Made by a program: the position numbers and the translations under genes
Shown: in pieces, positions 33,313 to 41,695 of the stretch
Layout of the letters: every line of letters starts with the position of its first letter
Position numbering within the stretch: position 1 is the first letter of the stretch
Notes under the pieces: model-generated
The model's input: only the letters and a program-made list of their open reading frames with translations
Databases searched by the model: none
Told to the model about the DNA's origin: nothing
Source: Eubacterium sp.
Lineage (GTDB): Bacteria > Bacillota > Clostridia > Oscillospirales > Acutalibacteraceae
Length of the DNA stretch: 46,430 bases
Assembly: GCA_022511205.1 (NCBI GenBank)
Contig: JAFLRY010000014.1
Coordinates: forward strand, 1-46,430
Reading direction: 5' to 3'

Positions 33313-34616
33313 TAAAGCTTATCCTCCGTAGAGACTTTTACGACTAAATAATTCTTTGTGCTTTCGTCTGCTTTTACTCTTTCGTCAACACAATAGCCGT
33401 AAACGCCTATAACACCGTTATCATCTTCAATAACGGGAATAATGCTCCTGCTTTCAACAGGAATGCCAAGCTCGTTATAGAGCTTTTTCAAAGATTTGGC
33501 GCAGTTGCGGTTTGCGGGGGAAATACGGTCTCCCTCTCGCCTGCTCCGCACGCGGACACTGCCCACTATTTTATCACAGTCGCAGTAAAAATCAAACCTT
33601 TTATTTAATAATTCATATTTATTTATAAAATCTTTTTTTGAATATATTTCGCTTTGAAATAAAAAAACGTTATCTTCACTGCCGCCCATATGCGCAACGC
33701 GAAGCGTCTGCTTATTTGAAACGGCAAATACGTCTCCGCTCAGCTGAGTTTTTGACGGCGCTTCAAGAAGCTTGATAATTTCTTTCAGCTTATATTCATT
33801 CAGCGCAATGCCGTTGAGCGCAAAATACTTTATCAGAATTCTTTTGATGATCGAAACGTGAAGCTCCTTCAGCTTTTGAAGGTCAAGGGCGTTGGAAACG
33901 AAAACCTCGTCAAAGGCAATCCGCGCCTGCTGCTCGATATAATCGCTGTCCTCGTTTGCGCTTTCAATAAGGCGGATCATCGAGGCTTCAAGATCGAAAT
34001 TCAGCTCCTTAAAAAGAGGTACGATCTCGTTTCTGATGCGGTTTCTGCTGTAAGCATTATCGGCATTCGTGGAATCGATTCGGTACGGAATATTGTTTTC
34101 ATCCAGATATTCCCTTATTTCATCCCCCGAAAGCTCCAGAAGCGGACGTATTATCTTGCCTCTTCTGGCGGGAATTCCGCAAAGCCCTTTAATTGAAGTT
34201 CCCCGCGCCAAACGGAAAAGCAACGTTTCGATATTATCGGAAAGATTGTGCGCAGTTGCGATCTTATCGCACGCGATAGTATCAAAAAATTCATATCGCC
34301 TGCTTCTGGAATACTCCTCAACGCCCATACCCGCCGCTTTCGCTTCCGCGGGAGCGTTGATATGAAGCGTGTGGCACTCAATACCGTTTTCCTTGCAAAG
34401 ATTTTCAACGAATTCGCAGTCCGCCGCGCTCTCCGCTCCTCTGATACCGTGCTCAATGTGAGCCGCTTTAAGCGTGAGATCATATTCCTCTCTGATACCG
34501 ATAAGAAAGTGGGCCAGTAATACGGAATCCGCGCCGCCCGAAAGAGCAATAAGCACAGTATCGCCCTCAGATAGAAGGCCGTATTTGTTGATGGTTTTAA
34601 TAATCCTGCTTCTCAT
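33312..34616 (-). CDS. tilS: tRNA(Ile)-lysidine synthetase TilS
   Basis: This enzyme converts C34 of tRNA-Ile(CAU) to lysidine so it reads AUA codons. The 434-aa protein has the PP-loop SGGADS (26-31), AAHIEHGIRGAESAADCEFV, and the N-type ATPase core with TAHNLSDNIETLLFRLARGT and RPLLELSGDEIREYL, plus the C-terminal TilS domain. The ATG at 34616 overlaps the end of dnaB by 20 bases; a TTG farther upstream is in frame but unlikely. Confidence 0.95.
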   Translation of the reverse strand: MRSRIIKTINKYGLLSEGDTVLIALSGGADSVLLAHFLIGIREEYDLTLKAAHIEHGIRGAESAADCEFVENLCKENGIECHTLHINAPAEAKAAGMGVEEYSRSRRYEFFDTIACDKIATAHNLSDNIETLLFRLARGTSIKGLCGIPARRGKIIRPLLELSGDEIREYLDENNIPYRIDSTNADNAYSRNRIRNEIVPLFKELNFDLEASMIRLIESANEDSDYIEQQARIAFDEVFVSNALDLQKLKELHVSIIKRILIKYFALNGIALNEYKLKEIIKLLEAPSKTQLSGDVFAVSNKQTLRVAHMGGSEDNVFLFQSEIYSKKDFINKYELLNKRFDFYCDCDKIVGSVRVRSRREGDRISPANRNCAKSLKKLYNELGIPVESRSIIPVIEDDNGVIGVYGYCVDERVKADESTKNYLVVKVSTEDKL

Positions 34617-35976
34617 ACTTCGTTTCGATGCTTCTGAATCTGGTGAATTCCTTATCAAACGTCATCTTTACCGAGCCCACCGCGCCGTGGCGGTTTTTCG
34701 CCACGATAAGCTCCGTTGCGTTGGGATCCTCGTTCTCCTGATCCTCACCGTCAGCGCCCTCAGAGCTGTAGTAATCCGGGCGGTAAAGGAACAAAACTAT
34801 GTCCGCGTCCTGCTCGATAGAACCGGATTCTCTCAAATCGGAAAGCTGGGGCTTGTGGCTTTTTCCTCTGCCGTCTGTGGCACGGGAAAGCTGAGCGCAG
34901 CATACAACCGGGATATCAAGATCCTTCGCCATCATCTTAAGGGTTTTGGTGATTTCAGAAACCTCCTGAACGCGGTTTTCCTTGCGCACGGCAGACTGAA
35001 TAAGGCCAAGGTAATCGATGAAAATGATATCAACGTTTTTCATTCGCTTCGTTATTGATTTGATCTCGGGAACGGTGATCGCCGCCGTATCGTCAAGCCA
35101 GAGCTCAACGCTTTCAAGCTTACCCGCGGCATTTCCGAGCCTTGTCCATTCGTCTCCCGTCAGCTCGCCGGTTCTGAGCTTGTTGCTCGGTACGCCGGAA
35201 TTAGCCGCCAAAATTCTCTCCGCAAGCTGCTCCTTCGTCATCTCAAGGCTGAAAAACAGGCATTTTTTTCCTGCATTTACAACGTTTTGAGCAAGATTGA
35301 GCGCAAAGGAGGTTTTACCCATACCGGGGCGCGCGCCGATAAGAATGAAGTCCGATTTATTAAGACCGGCTATGTATTTATCAAGCATCCCAAAGCCCGT
35401 AGGGATCGCCTTATACTGATCCCTGTCCTCGCCGGTTATTTTGCCGAGGCGGTCGTAAACGTCATTAATAATAACGTCCGAAAGCTTCTTAGGCCCGTTT
35501 ACATCCTTTCCCTTGCGGATATCATATATCTGCTGTTCGGCATAATCAAGAAGTCGGCTTGCCTCCTCCGTGCCTTCACTTGCCTTCTCGATAATATCCT
35601 GAGAAGTGGTGATCAGCGTGCGGATAAGATATTGCTCGGCAACTATATTTGCATAGGTTTCAATGTTGGCGGCGGAAGGCACGCTGTCCTTAAGGGTAAG
35701 CAGGTATTCCCTGCCGCCCGCAAGATCGTACTGTCCGTCCTTAACCAGAGCATCGGCAATAACGACGGGGTCGATTTTCGCCTTAGAACCCGTAAACATC
35801 GCAACCATTGAGCCGTAAACGATCCGATGCTGAGGAAGATAAAAATACTCTGCCTTTAAAATAGGCAATATTTTCTCTAAGCTTTCGGGATCATTAAGAA
35901 CGGCGCCAAGCACCGCCTGCTCCGCCTCAAGGCTATATGGCAATGATATTGAATTTGTGCTGTTAAAATCAGGCAT
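34597..35976 (-). CDS. dnaB: Replicative DNA helicase DnaB
   Basis: This hexameric 5'-3' helicase unwinds DNA at the replication fork. The 459-aa protein has the N-terminal domain (about 10-110, PYSLEAEQAVLGAVLND), a linker helix region, and the RecA-like domain with Walker A GARPGMGKT (214-222), Walker B IIFIDYLGLI, and the conserved QLSRATDGR..PQLSDLRESGSIEQDADIV. No intein is present. It sits between rplI and tilS, a standard Firmicutes rplI-dnaB neighbourhood. Confidence 0.98.
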   Translation of the reverse strand: MPDFNSTNSISLPYSLEAEQAVLGAVLNDPESLEKILPILKAEYFYLPQHRIVYGSMVAMFTGSKAKIDPVVIADALVKDGQYDLAGGREYLLTLKDSVPSAANIETYANIVAEQYLIRTLITTSQDIIEKASEGTEEASRLLDYAEQQIYDIRKGKDVNGPKKLSDVIINDVYDRLGKITGEDRDQYKAIPTGFGMLDKYIAGLNKSDFILIGARPGMGKTSFALNLAQNVVNAGKKCLFFSLEMTKEQLAERILAANSGVPSNKLRTGELTGDEWTRLGNAAGKLESVELWLDDTAAITVPEIKSITKRMKNVDIIFIDYLGLIQSAVRKENRVQEVSEITKTLKMMAKDLDIPVVCCAQLSRATDGRGKSHKPQLSDLRESGSIEQDADIVLFLYRPDYYSSEGADGEDQENEDPNATELIVAKNRHGAVGSVKMTFDKEFTRFRSIETKYEKQDY

Positions 35977-36001
35977 TGTTATCTGTCCTTAATTCAAAAT
36001 T

Positions 36002-36030
36002 GGGTTTTGATCGCGTTGTAACGCAAACCC
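36002..36030 (-). terminator. Weak hairpin between rplI and dnaB (attenuator or processing site)
   Basis: An outer stem GGGTTT/AAACCC and an inner GCGTT/AACGC form a hairpin in the 56-base gap. The trailing T-run is poor (AATTTTGAATT), so it probably modulates rather than stops transcription into dnaB. Confidence 0.4.
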
Positions 36031-36032
36031 CA

Positions 36033-36476
36033 TCAGGCCTCTGAAACCTGAACGTATACTCTTGCGGTTATTCCCTGATAAACCTTGATCTGAGCCTCGG
36101 CAGTGCCGAACTGCTTGATATCGTCCATAACGATCTTGCGCTTGTCGATTTCAATGCCAAGCTCCTCTTTGATCTTCGCGGCAACGTCCTTCGCGTTGAC
36201 AGAGCCAAAAAGTCTGCCGTTAGCGCCTGCCTTTGCGGTCAGCTTAAAGGTCTTGCCCTCCAGCTTCGCCGCGTCTGCCTCAGCAGCCTTGATCTCCTCC
36301 GCCTTGTGGTATTTCTTGGCGTTTTCCTTGTTTTTGAAATCGTTCATCGCCGTGGCGTTTGCCTCAACGGCAAGGCCCTTCGGGAAAAGATAGTTTCTCG
36401 CGTATCCGTCGGACGCGTTGACAAGCTCTCCCTTTTTCCCGAGATTTTTAACGTCCTGCTTTAAAATGACTTTCAT
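36033..36476 (-). CDS. rplI: 50S ribosomal protein L9
   Basis: The 147-aa protein shows the L9 layout: N-terminal domain [30 protein letters not shown].., the long connecting helix (about 40-75) and the C-terminal domain with [27 protein letters not shown]. Start ATG has GGAGGAGA. Between RNase J (12 bases) and dnaB (56 bases). Confidence 0.98.
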   Translation of the reverse strand: MKVILKQDVKNLGKKGELVNASDGYARNYLFPKGLAVEANATAMNDFKNKENAKKYHKAEEIKAAEADAAKLEGKTFKLTAKAGANGRLFGSVNAKDVAAKIKEELGIEIDKRKIVMDDIKQFGTAEAQIKVYQGITARVYVQVSEA

Positions 36477-36488
36477 TATGTTCTCCTC

Positions 36489-38264
36489 CTATATCTCCAT
36501 TAAGACAGGCAGTATCATGGGACTGCGCTTCGTTTTTTCATACATAAGACGTGAAATCTCTTCACGAAGTCTGCTTTTTACCGAATTCCAGTCGTGATAT
36601 CTGCTGTCATATGTTTCCTCTATTACTCTGCACGCCAGTTCGCGCGCCATATTCATAAGATCCTCGTTTTCCCTGACATATACGAAGCCTCTGCTCACTA
36701 TATCGGGTCCGCTTTCCAGTTCGCCCGTGTAGGTATTGATCGTTGCGACGATTACGATCAGACCGTCCTGTGAAAGCCGCTTACGGTCGTTAAGAACGAT
36801 ATCGCCAACATCGCCGACGCCGATACCGTCAACGTAGACCTCTCCGGCGGGAACGTAATCAATATTTTTAATGCCGTCCTCTGAAATTTCAATATGATCC
36901 CCTATGGAGGCAACGTAAATATTTTTATTCGTATATCCCATAGACTGAGCAAGGAGCGCGTGCTTTTGAAGATGCTTCTGCTCACCGTGAACCGGTAAAA
37001 AGAATTTGGGCTTAACGATGCCCATCATCAGCTTAAGCTCCTCCTGACAGGCGTGACCCGAAACGTGAACCTCATACATTTTTTCGTAGATAACTTCTAT
37101 CCCGCGCTTCATCAGTTCGTTTACCACGTTGCCGACCATTTTTTCGTTGCCGGGTATCGGGGTTGCGGAGATGATAACGTAGTCATTGGGAGAAGCTGAC
37201 ACCTTTCGATGCTCGCCGAGGGCTATTTTCGTCAGCGCGCTCATAGGCTCGCCCTGTGAACCGGTGGTGATTATAACAAGCTTTTCGTCCTCGTAATTCT
37301 TTATATTATCAATGTTGATGAGGATATTTTTCGGCACGTTGAGATAGCCTAATTCCTCGCCCACCTGAACGAGATTTTCAAGGCTTCTGCCAACCACCGC
37401 GACCTTGCGCTTTAACTGCATTGCTACGTCGATTATCTGCTGAACGCGGTGGATATTTGAAGCGAAGGTGGCAACCACTATTCTTCTTCTGCCCGCCTTT
37501 CTGAACAGGTTTACGAAGGATTCGCCAACGGTTTTTTCGCTCATAGTGTAGCCTGGGCGCTCCGCGTTCGTGGAATCCTGAAACAGTGCCAAAACGCCCT
37601 TTTTGCCGTATTCGGCAAAGCGGGTAAGGTCTATCATATCGCCGTCCACGGGAGTGGTGTCTATCTTGAAATCTCCCGTATGGATAAGGATACCTGCCGG
37701 GCAGCGGATCGCAAGACCGACCGCGTCGGGAATAGAGTGGTTAACATGGATAAGCTCGATATTGAAAGACCCGAGAGTGATATTATCGTGGGGCTTTATC
37801 TCAACGAGCTTCGTACTCTGCAAAAGCTTGTGTTCTTCAAGCTTGCCTTTTATCAGCCCTATCGTAAGCTTGGTGGCATAGATAGGAATGTTTACCTTTT
37901 TCAAAAGATAAGGTATTGCGCCTATGTGATCCTCATGTCCGTGGGTAACAATAAGGCCTCTGATCTTGTCTGCGTTCTTTTCGATATATGTGAAATCAGG
38001 TATCACAAGATCAACGCCGGGAAGCTCCTCTCCCGGGAAGGCGATACCGCAATCAAGAATAAACATATCGTCCTTATACTCATAGACGGTCATATTCTTG
38101 CCGATCTCGTTCATTCCGCCCAAAAAGGCAACACGAACAGACTCCTTTTCCGGTATCGGCAGAAGCACAGACTTTCTGTTTACCTTGCGATAAGTGTAGT
38201 AGCGCTTTGAGGAATTCCGTTTTCCACGAGCGTTCTTATCGCTTGGAATATTCTGTTTTGCCAT
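36489..38264 (-). CDS. rnj: Ribonuclease J
   Basis: This metallo-beta-lactamase/beta-CASP ribonuclease acts as an endo- and 5'-exonuclease in mRNA turnover and rRNA maturation. The 591-aa protein has the zinc motif HGHEDH (108-113), beta-CASP motifs including TTGSQGEPMSAL and the HVSGHA and PVHGEQKHL histidines, and the C-terminal extension. An about 30-residue basic N-terminal extension precedes the core. It is the first gene of the unit and follows AAGGAG. Whether it is RNase J1 or J2 cannot be decided; no second copy is in the window. Confidence 0.95.
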   Translation of the reverse strand: MAKQNIPSDKNARGKRNSSKRYYTYRKVNRKSVLLPIPEKESVRVAFLGGMNEIGKNMTVYEYKDDMFILDCGIAFPGEELPGVDLVIPDFTYIEKNADKIRGLIVTHGHEDHIGAIPYLLKKVNIPIYATKLTIGLIKGKLEEHKLLQSTKLVEIKPHDNITLGSFNIELIHVNHSIPDAVGLAIRCPAGILIHTGDFKIDTTPVDGDMIDLTRFAEYGKKGVLALFQDSTNAERPGYTMSEKTVGESFVNLFRKAGRRRIVVATFASNIHRVQQIIDVAMQLKRKVAVVGRSLENLVQVGEELGYLNVPKNILINIDNIKNYEDEKLVIITTGSQGEPMSALTKIALGEHRKVSASPNDYVIISATPIPGNEKMVGNVVNELMKRGIEVIYEKMYEVHVSGHACQEELKLMMGIVKPKFFLPVHGEQKHLQKHALLAQSMGYTNKNIYVASIGDHIEISEDGIKNIDYVPAGEVYVDGIGVGDVGDIVLNDRKRLSQDGLIVIVATINTYTGELESGPDIVSRGFVYVRENEDLMNMARELACRVIEETYDSRYHDWNSVKSRLREEISRLMYEKTKRSPMILPVLMEI

Positions 38265-38315
38265 TCAATTTTCTCCTTTATATTTAAAATTTTTCCGTTC
38301 TTCAAAATTAGATAT

Positions 38316-38344
38316 ATAATATATTATATTATCACGATTGTCAA
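38316..38344 (-). promoter_or_regulatory. Promoter of the RNase J-rplI-dnaB-tilS-ftsH unit
   Basis: On the minus strand, consensus -35 TTGACA (38339-38344), 17-base spacer, -10 TATTAT (38316-38321). It diverges from the rnhA promoter in a 177-base intergenic region. Confidence 0.75.
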
Positions 38345-38392
38345 GTCGGCGATACGGTGCAAATATTTTCACGCTATACGACTTTCTATATA

Positions 38393-38421
38393 TTGATTAT
38401 TACCATTTTTAATGCTAAAAT
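38393..38421 (+). promoter_or_regulatory. Promoter of rnhA
   Basis: On the plus strand, -35 TTGATT (38393-38398), 17-base spacer, and -10 TAAAAT (38416-38421) preceded by TGC (extended -10). Its position excludes upstream in-frame starts for rnhA. Confidence 0.65.
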
Positions 38422-38441
38422 ATTCCTCAGGTGAAAATAAT

Positions 38442-38879
38442 ATGAAGAATGTAGAGATTTATACGGACGGAGCCTGCAGCGGAAACCCGGGTATGGGCGG
38501 CTGGGGCGCGATCCTCGTTTATAACGGCATAGAAAAAGAAATCTGCGGCGGAGATGAACAGACCACCAACAACAGAATGGAGCTTACCGCCGTTATTGAA
38601 GCGCTGAAGGCGCTAAAGGAGCCCTGCAACGTAACCGTTACAACTGATTCAAAATACGTTTGCGACGCGATAAATCAGGAGTGGGTATATAACTGGAAGC
38701 GAAACGGCTGGCGAAAGCCTGATAAAAAGCCCGCCCTCAACGTTGATCTCTGGGAAGAGCTGCTCGCTCTCCTTGAAAGGCACATCGTTAAATTTTTTTG
38801 GATCAAGGGTCACAACGGCAATCCGTATAACGAGCGGTGCGACAAGCTGGCGGTAAACGAATATCTTAAACTGAAGTAA
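38442..38879 (+). CDS. rnhA: Ribonuclease HI
   Basis: This enzyme degrades RNA in RNA-DNA hybrids. The 145-aa protein has the four catalytic acids Asp9 ([11 protein letters not shown]), Glu47 (NRMELTA), Asp69 (TDSKY) and Asp134, with the basic KPDKKPALN region and the WIKGHNG block. A frame reaching 10 codons farther upstream exists, but it would start ahead of the -10 element; the ATG at 38442 has AGGTGA at the right distance. It is one of three plus-strand genes and forms a single-gene unit. Confidence 0.97.
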   Translation: MKNVEIYTDGACSGNPGMGGWGAILVYNGIEKEICGGDEQTTNNRMELTAVIEALKALKEPCNVTVTTDSKYVCDAINQEWVYNWKRNGWRKPDKKPALNVDLWEELLALLERHIVKFFWIKGHNGNPYNERCDKLAVNEYLKLK

Positions 38880-38880
38880 A

Positions 38881-38905
38881 AGGCTTCTCCTCCGAGGAGA
38901 AGCCT
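38881..38905. terminator. Bidirectional terminator between rnhA and the unknown membrane gene
   Basis: An 11-bp perfect stem AGGCTTCTCCT/AGGAGAAGCCT with a 3-base loop sits one base after the rnhA stop. T-runs are modest on both strands (TTTTACTTC on minus). It separates convergent genes. Confidence 0.8.
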
Positions 38906-38910
38906 AAATT

Positions 38911-38980
38911 CATTCGTCAGCCCAACTGACCCGAAACTCTTCACCCTTCACTCTTCACTTTCCACTGCGGCCGCAGGGCG
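38911..38980. repeat. Possible dispersed intergenic repeat with heptad array
   Basis: The stretch contains a small dyad GTCAG-CCCAA-CTGAC (38916-38930), three near-identical 7-base units TTCACYC/T (38940-38960) and a 10-bp palindrome TGCGGCCGCA (38966-38975). It encodes nothing obvious. The composition resembles intergenic repeat families seen in gut Clostridia; only one copy is in this window, so this is not proven. Confidence 0.4.
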
Positions 38981-38982
38981 CA

Positions 38983-39543
38983 TTATTCTTCATATTGACT
39001 TTTCAGTCCGCTGGAAATGATATACTTCGTATCATACTTTATGCCGTAGCTGTCAAGAAGCGGAAGTATCTCATCATCGAGGAACATTATATCGGCGCTC
39101 TCATCCTGAACAGTTAAAAAAGTACCTTTATCAAGATATTTGATCTCTTTTTCAAGACCGTTTAAGCCGTCGACTTCCTCTCCCTCAAAGAAAATATAAG
39201 TGCCTTTTACGGTTATAACGTTCTTAAATCTGTCTTCAAAATTTAACGTAACGTCATTTTCCGCGGTGGGAGCGGTGGTTTTATTTTCCACAGGGTCTTT
39301 TGTTCTGCTTAAATAAAATGCGCAAACAACCGCAACGATAACAACGGCAAGCATAAGGAAATACGGCCATTTTTTCTTCTTTTTCACCCTTTTGAAGCGG
39401 TGGCGCTCAAGTGTAGCAACGCCGTCCTCATTATGAGTATACTCCACGTCCACCTTAACGGCAGTATCGACATATGAAGCGTCAGTCACCTTGTGTACAA
39501 CGAGGGGGCTGTCAAGCTTTTCTTCTTCAAATTCTGCAGACAT
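38983..39543 (-). CDS. Single-pass membrane protein of unknown function
   Basis: The product is 186 aa and is not recognised. Residues 1-57 are charged and end in a strongly basic stretch (RHRFKRVKKKKKW); a membrane segment follows (about 59-78), and the remaining 105 residues would lie outside under the positive-inside rule. The outer part starts with a Thr/Pro linker and has alternating strands such as VITVKGTYIFFEGEEVDGLNGLEKEI and ends with a pattern of acidic residues. It could be a small sensor or envelope protein. It has an extended -10 promoter (39580-39608) and an AAGGA site. Confidence 0.75.
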   Translation of the reverse strand: MSAEFEEEKLDSPLVVHKVTDASYVDTAVKVDVEYTHNEDGVATLERHRFKRVKKKKKWPYFLMLAVVIVAVVCAFYLSRTKDPVENKTTAPTAENDVTLNFEDRFKNVITVKGTYIFFEGEEVDGLNGLEKEIKYLDKGTFLTVQDESADIMFLDDEILPLLDSYGIKYDTKYIISSGLKSQYEE

Positions 39544-39579
39544 AGCGATTTTCCTTTAAAAATAAATCAAATTTAAATA

Positions 39580-39608
39580 ATTGTAGCATATAAAATAAAA
39601 ATTTTCAA
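39580..39608 (-). promoter_or_regulatory. Promoter of the unknown membrane protein gene
   Basis: On the minus strand, -35 TTGAAA (39603-39608), 17-base spacer, -10 TACAAT (39580-39585) preceded by TGC (extended -10). Confidence 0.65.
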
Positions 39609-39625
39609 TATTGATTGAATATAAG

Positions 39626-39654
39626 TTGCCAAGTTGTTTTCAAGATGTTATAAT
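39626..39654 (+). promoter_or_regulatory. Promoter of the ROK-family gene
   Basis: On the plus strand, -35 TTGCCA (39626-39631), 17-base spacer, -10 TATAAT (39649-39654). The expected start near 39661 gives a leader of about 30-38 bases. Confidence 0.7.
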
Positions 39655-39683
39655 TATAGCATTAATGCGGAAATTCAAACACT

Positions 39684-39690
39684 GAGGGAG
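39684..39690 (+). promoter_or_regulatory. Ribosome binding site that favours an ATT start for the ROK gene
   Basis: GAGGGAG ends at 39690. It leaves no spacing for the GTG at 39690, but gives 8 bases to ATT at 39699 and 5 to ATC at 39696. Confidence 0.55.
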
Positions 39691-40580
39691 TGAGCATCAT
39701 TAAAATTTTAGCTTTTGACATTGGCGGAACGAACATAAAATATGCGCTGTGCAACGAGAAATTTCAGCTCAGCGAAAAGCATTCCGTTCCCACCGAGGCG
39801 GCAAAGGGCGGCCAGTATATAATCAATAAGGTCATCGAAATCATTGAGCAATACGATGATATAGACAGGGTTGCCATCAGCACCGCCGGGCAGGTGGATT
39901 CCGTTAACGGCATAGTGGTTTACTCTACGGACAACATCCCCTACTACACAGGAATGATGGTTAAGAAAATAATTGAAAATAAAACGGGGATACTCACCTA
40001 CGTTGAGAATGACGTTAACGCCGCCGCCACGGGCGAAGCAAAATTCGGCGCGGCAAAGGGCGCTTCCGATTTCATATGCCTCACCTTCGGCACGGGCATC
40101 GGCGGAGCGATTTATATCAACGATACGCTTTACAAGGGCTCAAGGGCTTCTGCCGGAGAATTCGGGCACATCATCACCCACGCGGGCGGCAAGGCGTGCA
40201 CCTGCGGCGGAGAGGGCTGCTTTGAGCAGTACGCTTCAGCGAACGCGCTGATATCAAAGGTTGAAAGCATCGTTGGCAAAAGGCTTAACGGCTTTGAGAT
40301 ATTCAGCGAGGAGAATTTCAGCAATCCCGAAATACGCCACGCGATTGATAGTTGGATAGACGAAATTATAATCGGGCTTAAGAACCTTATTTACACCTTT
40401 AATCCGCCGCTCATAGTTCTCGGCGGCGGCATAATGAATGAAAAATACATTATTGAGCTGATAGACAGAAAAATATATAAACAGCTCATGGATAATTACA
40501 GAAACGTAAATATCGTCAACACCGAGCTCGGCAATGATGCGGGCCTCCTCGGCGTAGCATATGAGGTTTCAAAGCTGTAA
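39690..40580 (+). CDS. ROK-family sugar kinase / regulator-like protein
   Basis: The protein is 296 aa counted from GTG and belongs to the ROK family, which includes glucokinases, N-acetylmannosamine/allose kinases and repressors. No DNA-binding N-terminus is present, so a kinase is more likely. Visible motifs: phosphate-binding LAFDIGGTNIK, catalytic Asp108 (VENDVNAAA), GEFGH (156-160), zinc motif CTCGGEGCFEQYAS (Cys170, Cys172, Cys177), and IVLGGGI. The sugar is not determined. The listed start is the conservative GTG; the ATT at 39699 would give the family's normal N-terminus KILAFDIGGT and has correct ribosome-site spacing. It stands alone between a promoter and a strong terminator. Confidence 0.9.
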   Translation: MSIIKILAFDIGGTNIKYALCNEKFQLSEKHSVPTEAAKGGQYIINKVIEIIEQYDDIDRVAISTAGQVDSVNGIVVYSTDNIPYYTGMMVKKIIENKTGILTYVENDVNAAATGEAKFGAAKGASDFICLTFGTGIGGAIYINDTLYKGSRASAGEFGHIITHAGGKACTCGGEGCFEQYASANALISKVESIVGKRLNGFEIFSEENFSNPEIRHAIDSWIDEIIIGLKNLIYTFNPPLIVLGGGIMNEKYIIELIDRKIYKQLMDNYRNVNIVNTELGNDAGLLGVAYEVSKL

Positions 40581-40586
40581 AATAAA

Positions 40587-40622
40587 ACCGGCAGGGCATT
40601 TGAGCCTTGCCGGTAGTTTTTT
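40587..40622. terminator. Bidirectional terminator between ROK gene and XRE regulator gene
   Basis: An 11-bp stem ACCGGCAGGGC/GCCTTGCCGGT with one G-T wobble and a 6-base loop is followed on plus by AGTTTTTTG; T-rich sequence also follows on minus. It lies between convergent genes. Confidence 0.9.
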
Positions 40623-40640
40623 GTAATACTAATTTATGGC

Positions 40641-41639
40641 TTAAAACATAAAGATAAACGAGCCGTATATACACAACAGAATTGTTATTATAATTCCGGC
40701 TATAATATTCTTTTTGTACTTATATCCCTTTGATTTTAAAACGAAGCCAAAGACCGTTGAAGCAATGGGAATCGGCGTTAACAAAAAGAATATCCACATA
40801 TTTTCAATGAACAAACCATTTGTACCCGATACCATTCCTACTAAAGGCATCGCTACAAATATTGATAATAACGAAGCTACGAATAATATAATTGAGATAA
40901 CTCTCCATTTATCGGGTATTGTTTCAATCGTTTTTGACGGATTTTTATACATAAAAGAATAAAAAGCTGAATTCTCTTTTAAATTGCTCTTCCGCACGAT
41001 AAACGATTGACCACCAAATTGAAAGAAAAGCCATCTATCAAGCTGCTGTATTCGCTCAATATCCGAAAAATAGCACTTAGAACTGCGAACTTTTTCATTA
41101 CTGCGATAGATATTAATTAAAATATGATCTTCGAAAACTTTATATTCGTAAGTGGATTCACAAACTTTTTTAACGCTATTTTTCCACGCTTTATTATATG
41201 CAAAAATTCCTTTAATATGGAAAACAACACAAAAAAATAACATACTGAAAGTAATTCCAATTATAATATCCGACACAGGTGAAACGATGAGAGAAATAAT
41301 TGCAAGTACAAATATTAAACCAAATATTATAGGTCTTTTATAAATTGCAATTCTTTGTGAACGGTGTATTTGATTCAGTTCAGCTTCTGAAAAATTAAAT
41401 TTATAGTATTCATTCGGCTTATTTTCCTCAGATTGGATTTTGTTTTCAAAGCCTAAAATCTCGTCAACTGAAACGCCGAACACTTCTTTAAGCCTCATTA
41501 AATTATCAATCGTAGGCGCGGTCTGATCCTTTTCCCAAAGGCTGATCGTTTGCCTGCTCACAAGTAATTTTTGCCCAAGCTCTTCTTGCGACATGCCTAA
41601 GTTTTTTCTGTATTTCTGAATATTTTCGCCAAGCGACAT
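40641..41639 (-). CDS. XRE-type HTH regulator with C-terminal membrane domain
   Basis: The 332-aa protein has an N-terminal Cro/CI helix-turn-helix (about 1-60: IQKYRKNLGMSQEELGQKLLVSRQTISLWEKDQTAPTIDNLMRLKEVF) and a long C-terminal part with about five membrane segments (near 103-145, 240-265, 270-300 and 310-330). Between the membrane pairs lies a soluble stretch with alternating strands (YEYKVFEDHILINIYRS..YFSDIERIQQL) resembling the YcxB-like domain. DNA-binding activity may thus be tied to a membrane signal. The ATG at 41639 follows AGGAGG at 8-base spacing; a TTG just upstream is less likely. The gene is clearly more AT-rich than its neighbours. Targets unknown. Confidence 0.87.
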   Translation of the reverse strand: MSLGENIQKYRKNLGMSQEELGQKLLVSRQTISLWEKDQTAPTIDNLMRLKEVFGVSVDEILGFENKIQSEENKPNEYYKFNFSEAELNQIHRSQRIAIYKRPIIFGLIFVLAIISLIVSPVSDIIIGITFSMLFFCVVFHIKGIFAYNKAWKNSVKKVCESTYEYKVFEDHILINIYRSNEKVRSSKCYFSDIERIQQLDRWLFFQFGGQSFIVRKSNLKENSAFYSFMYKNPSKTIETIPDKWRVISIILFVASLLSIFVAMPLVGMVSGTNGLFIENMWIFFLLTPIPIASTVFGFVLKSKGYKYKKNIIAGIIITILLCIYGSFIFMF

Positions 41640-41666
41640 CAAGCTCGCCTCCTTTTACTTGTTCTT

Positions 41667-41695
41667 ATTGTAGCAAATATTTGAAAAATGATAAA
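41667..41695 (-). promoter_or_regulatory. Candidate promoter of the XRE regulator gene
   Basis: On the minus strand, -10 TACAAT (41667-41672) preceded by TGC, with a weak -35 TTTATC (41690-41695) at 17 bases. A consensus TTGACA lies farther upstream, 18 bases from TTTATC, and offers an alternative. Confidence 0.5.

Noticed and set aside
38966-38975. NotI-type palindrome TGCGGCCGCA as a protein-binding operator
   Set aside because: It lies downstream of convergent genes, far from any promoter; more likely part of a repeat or chance.
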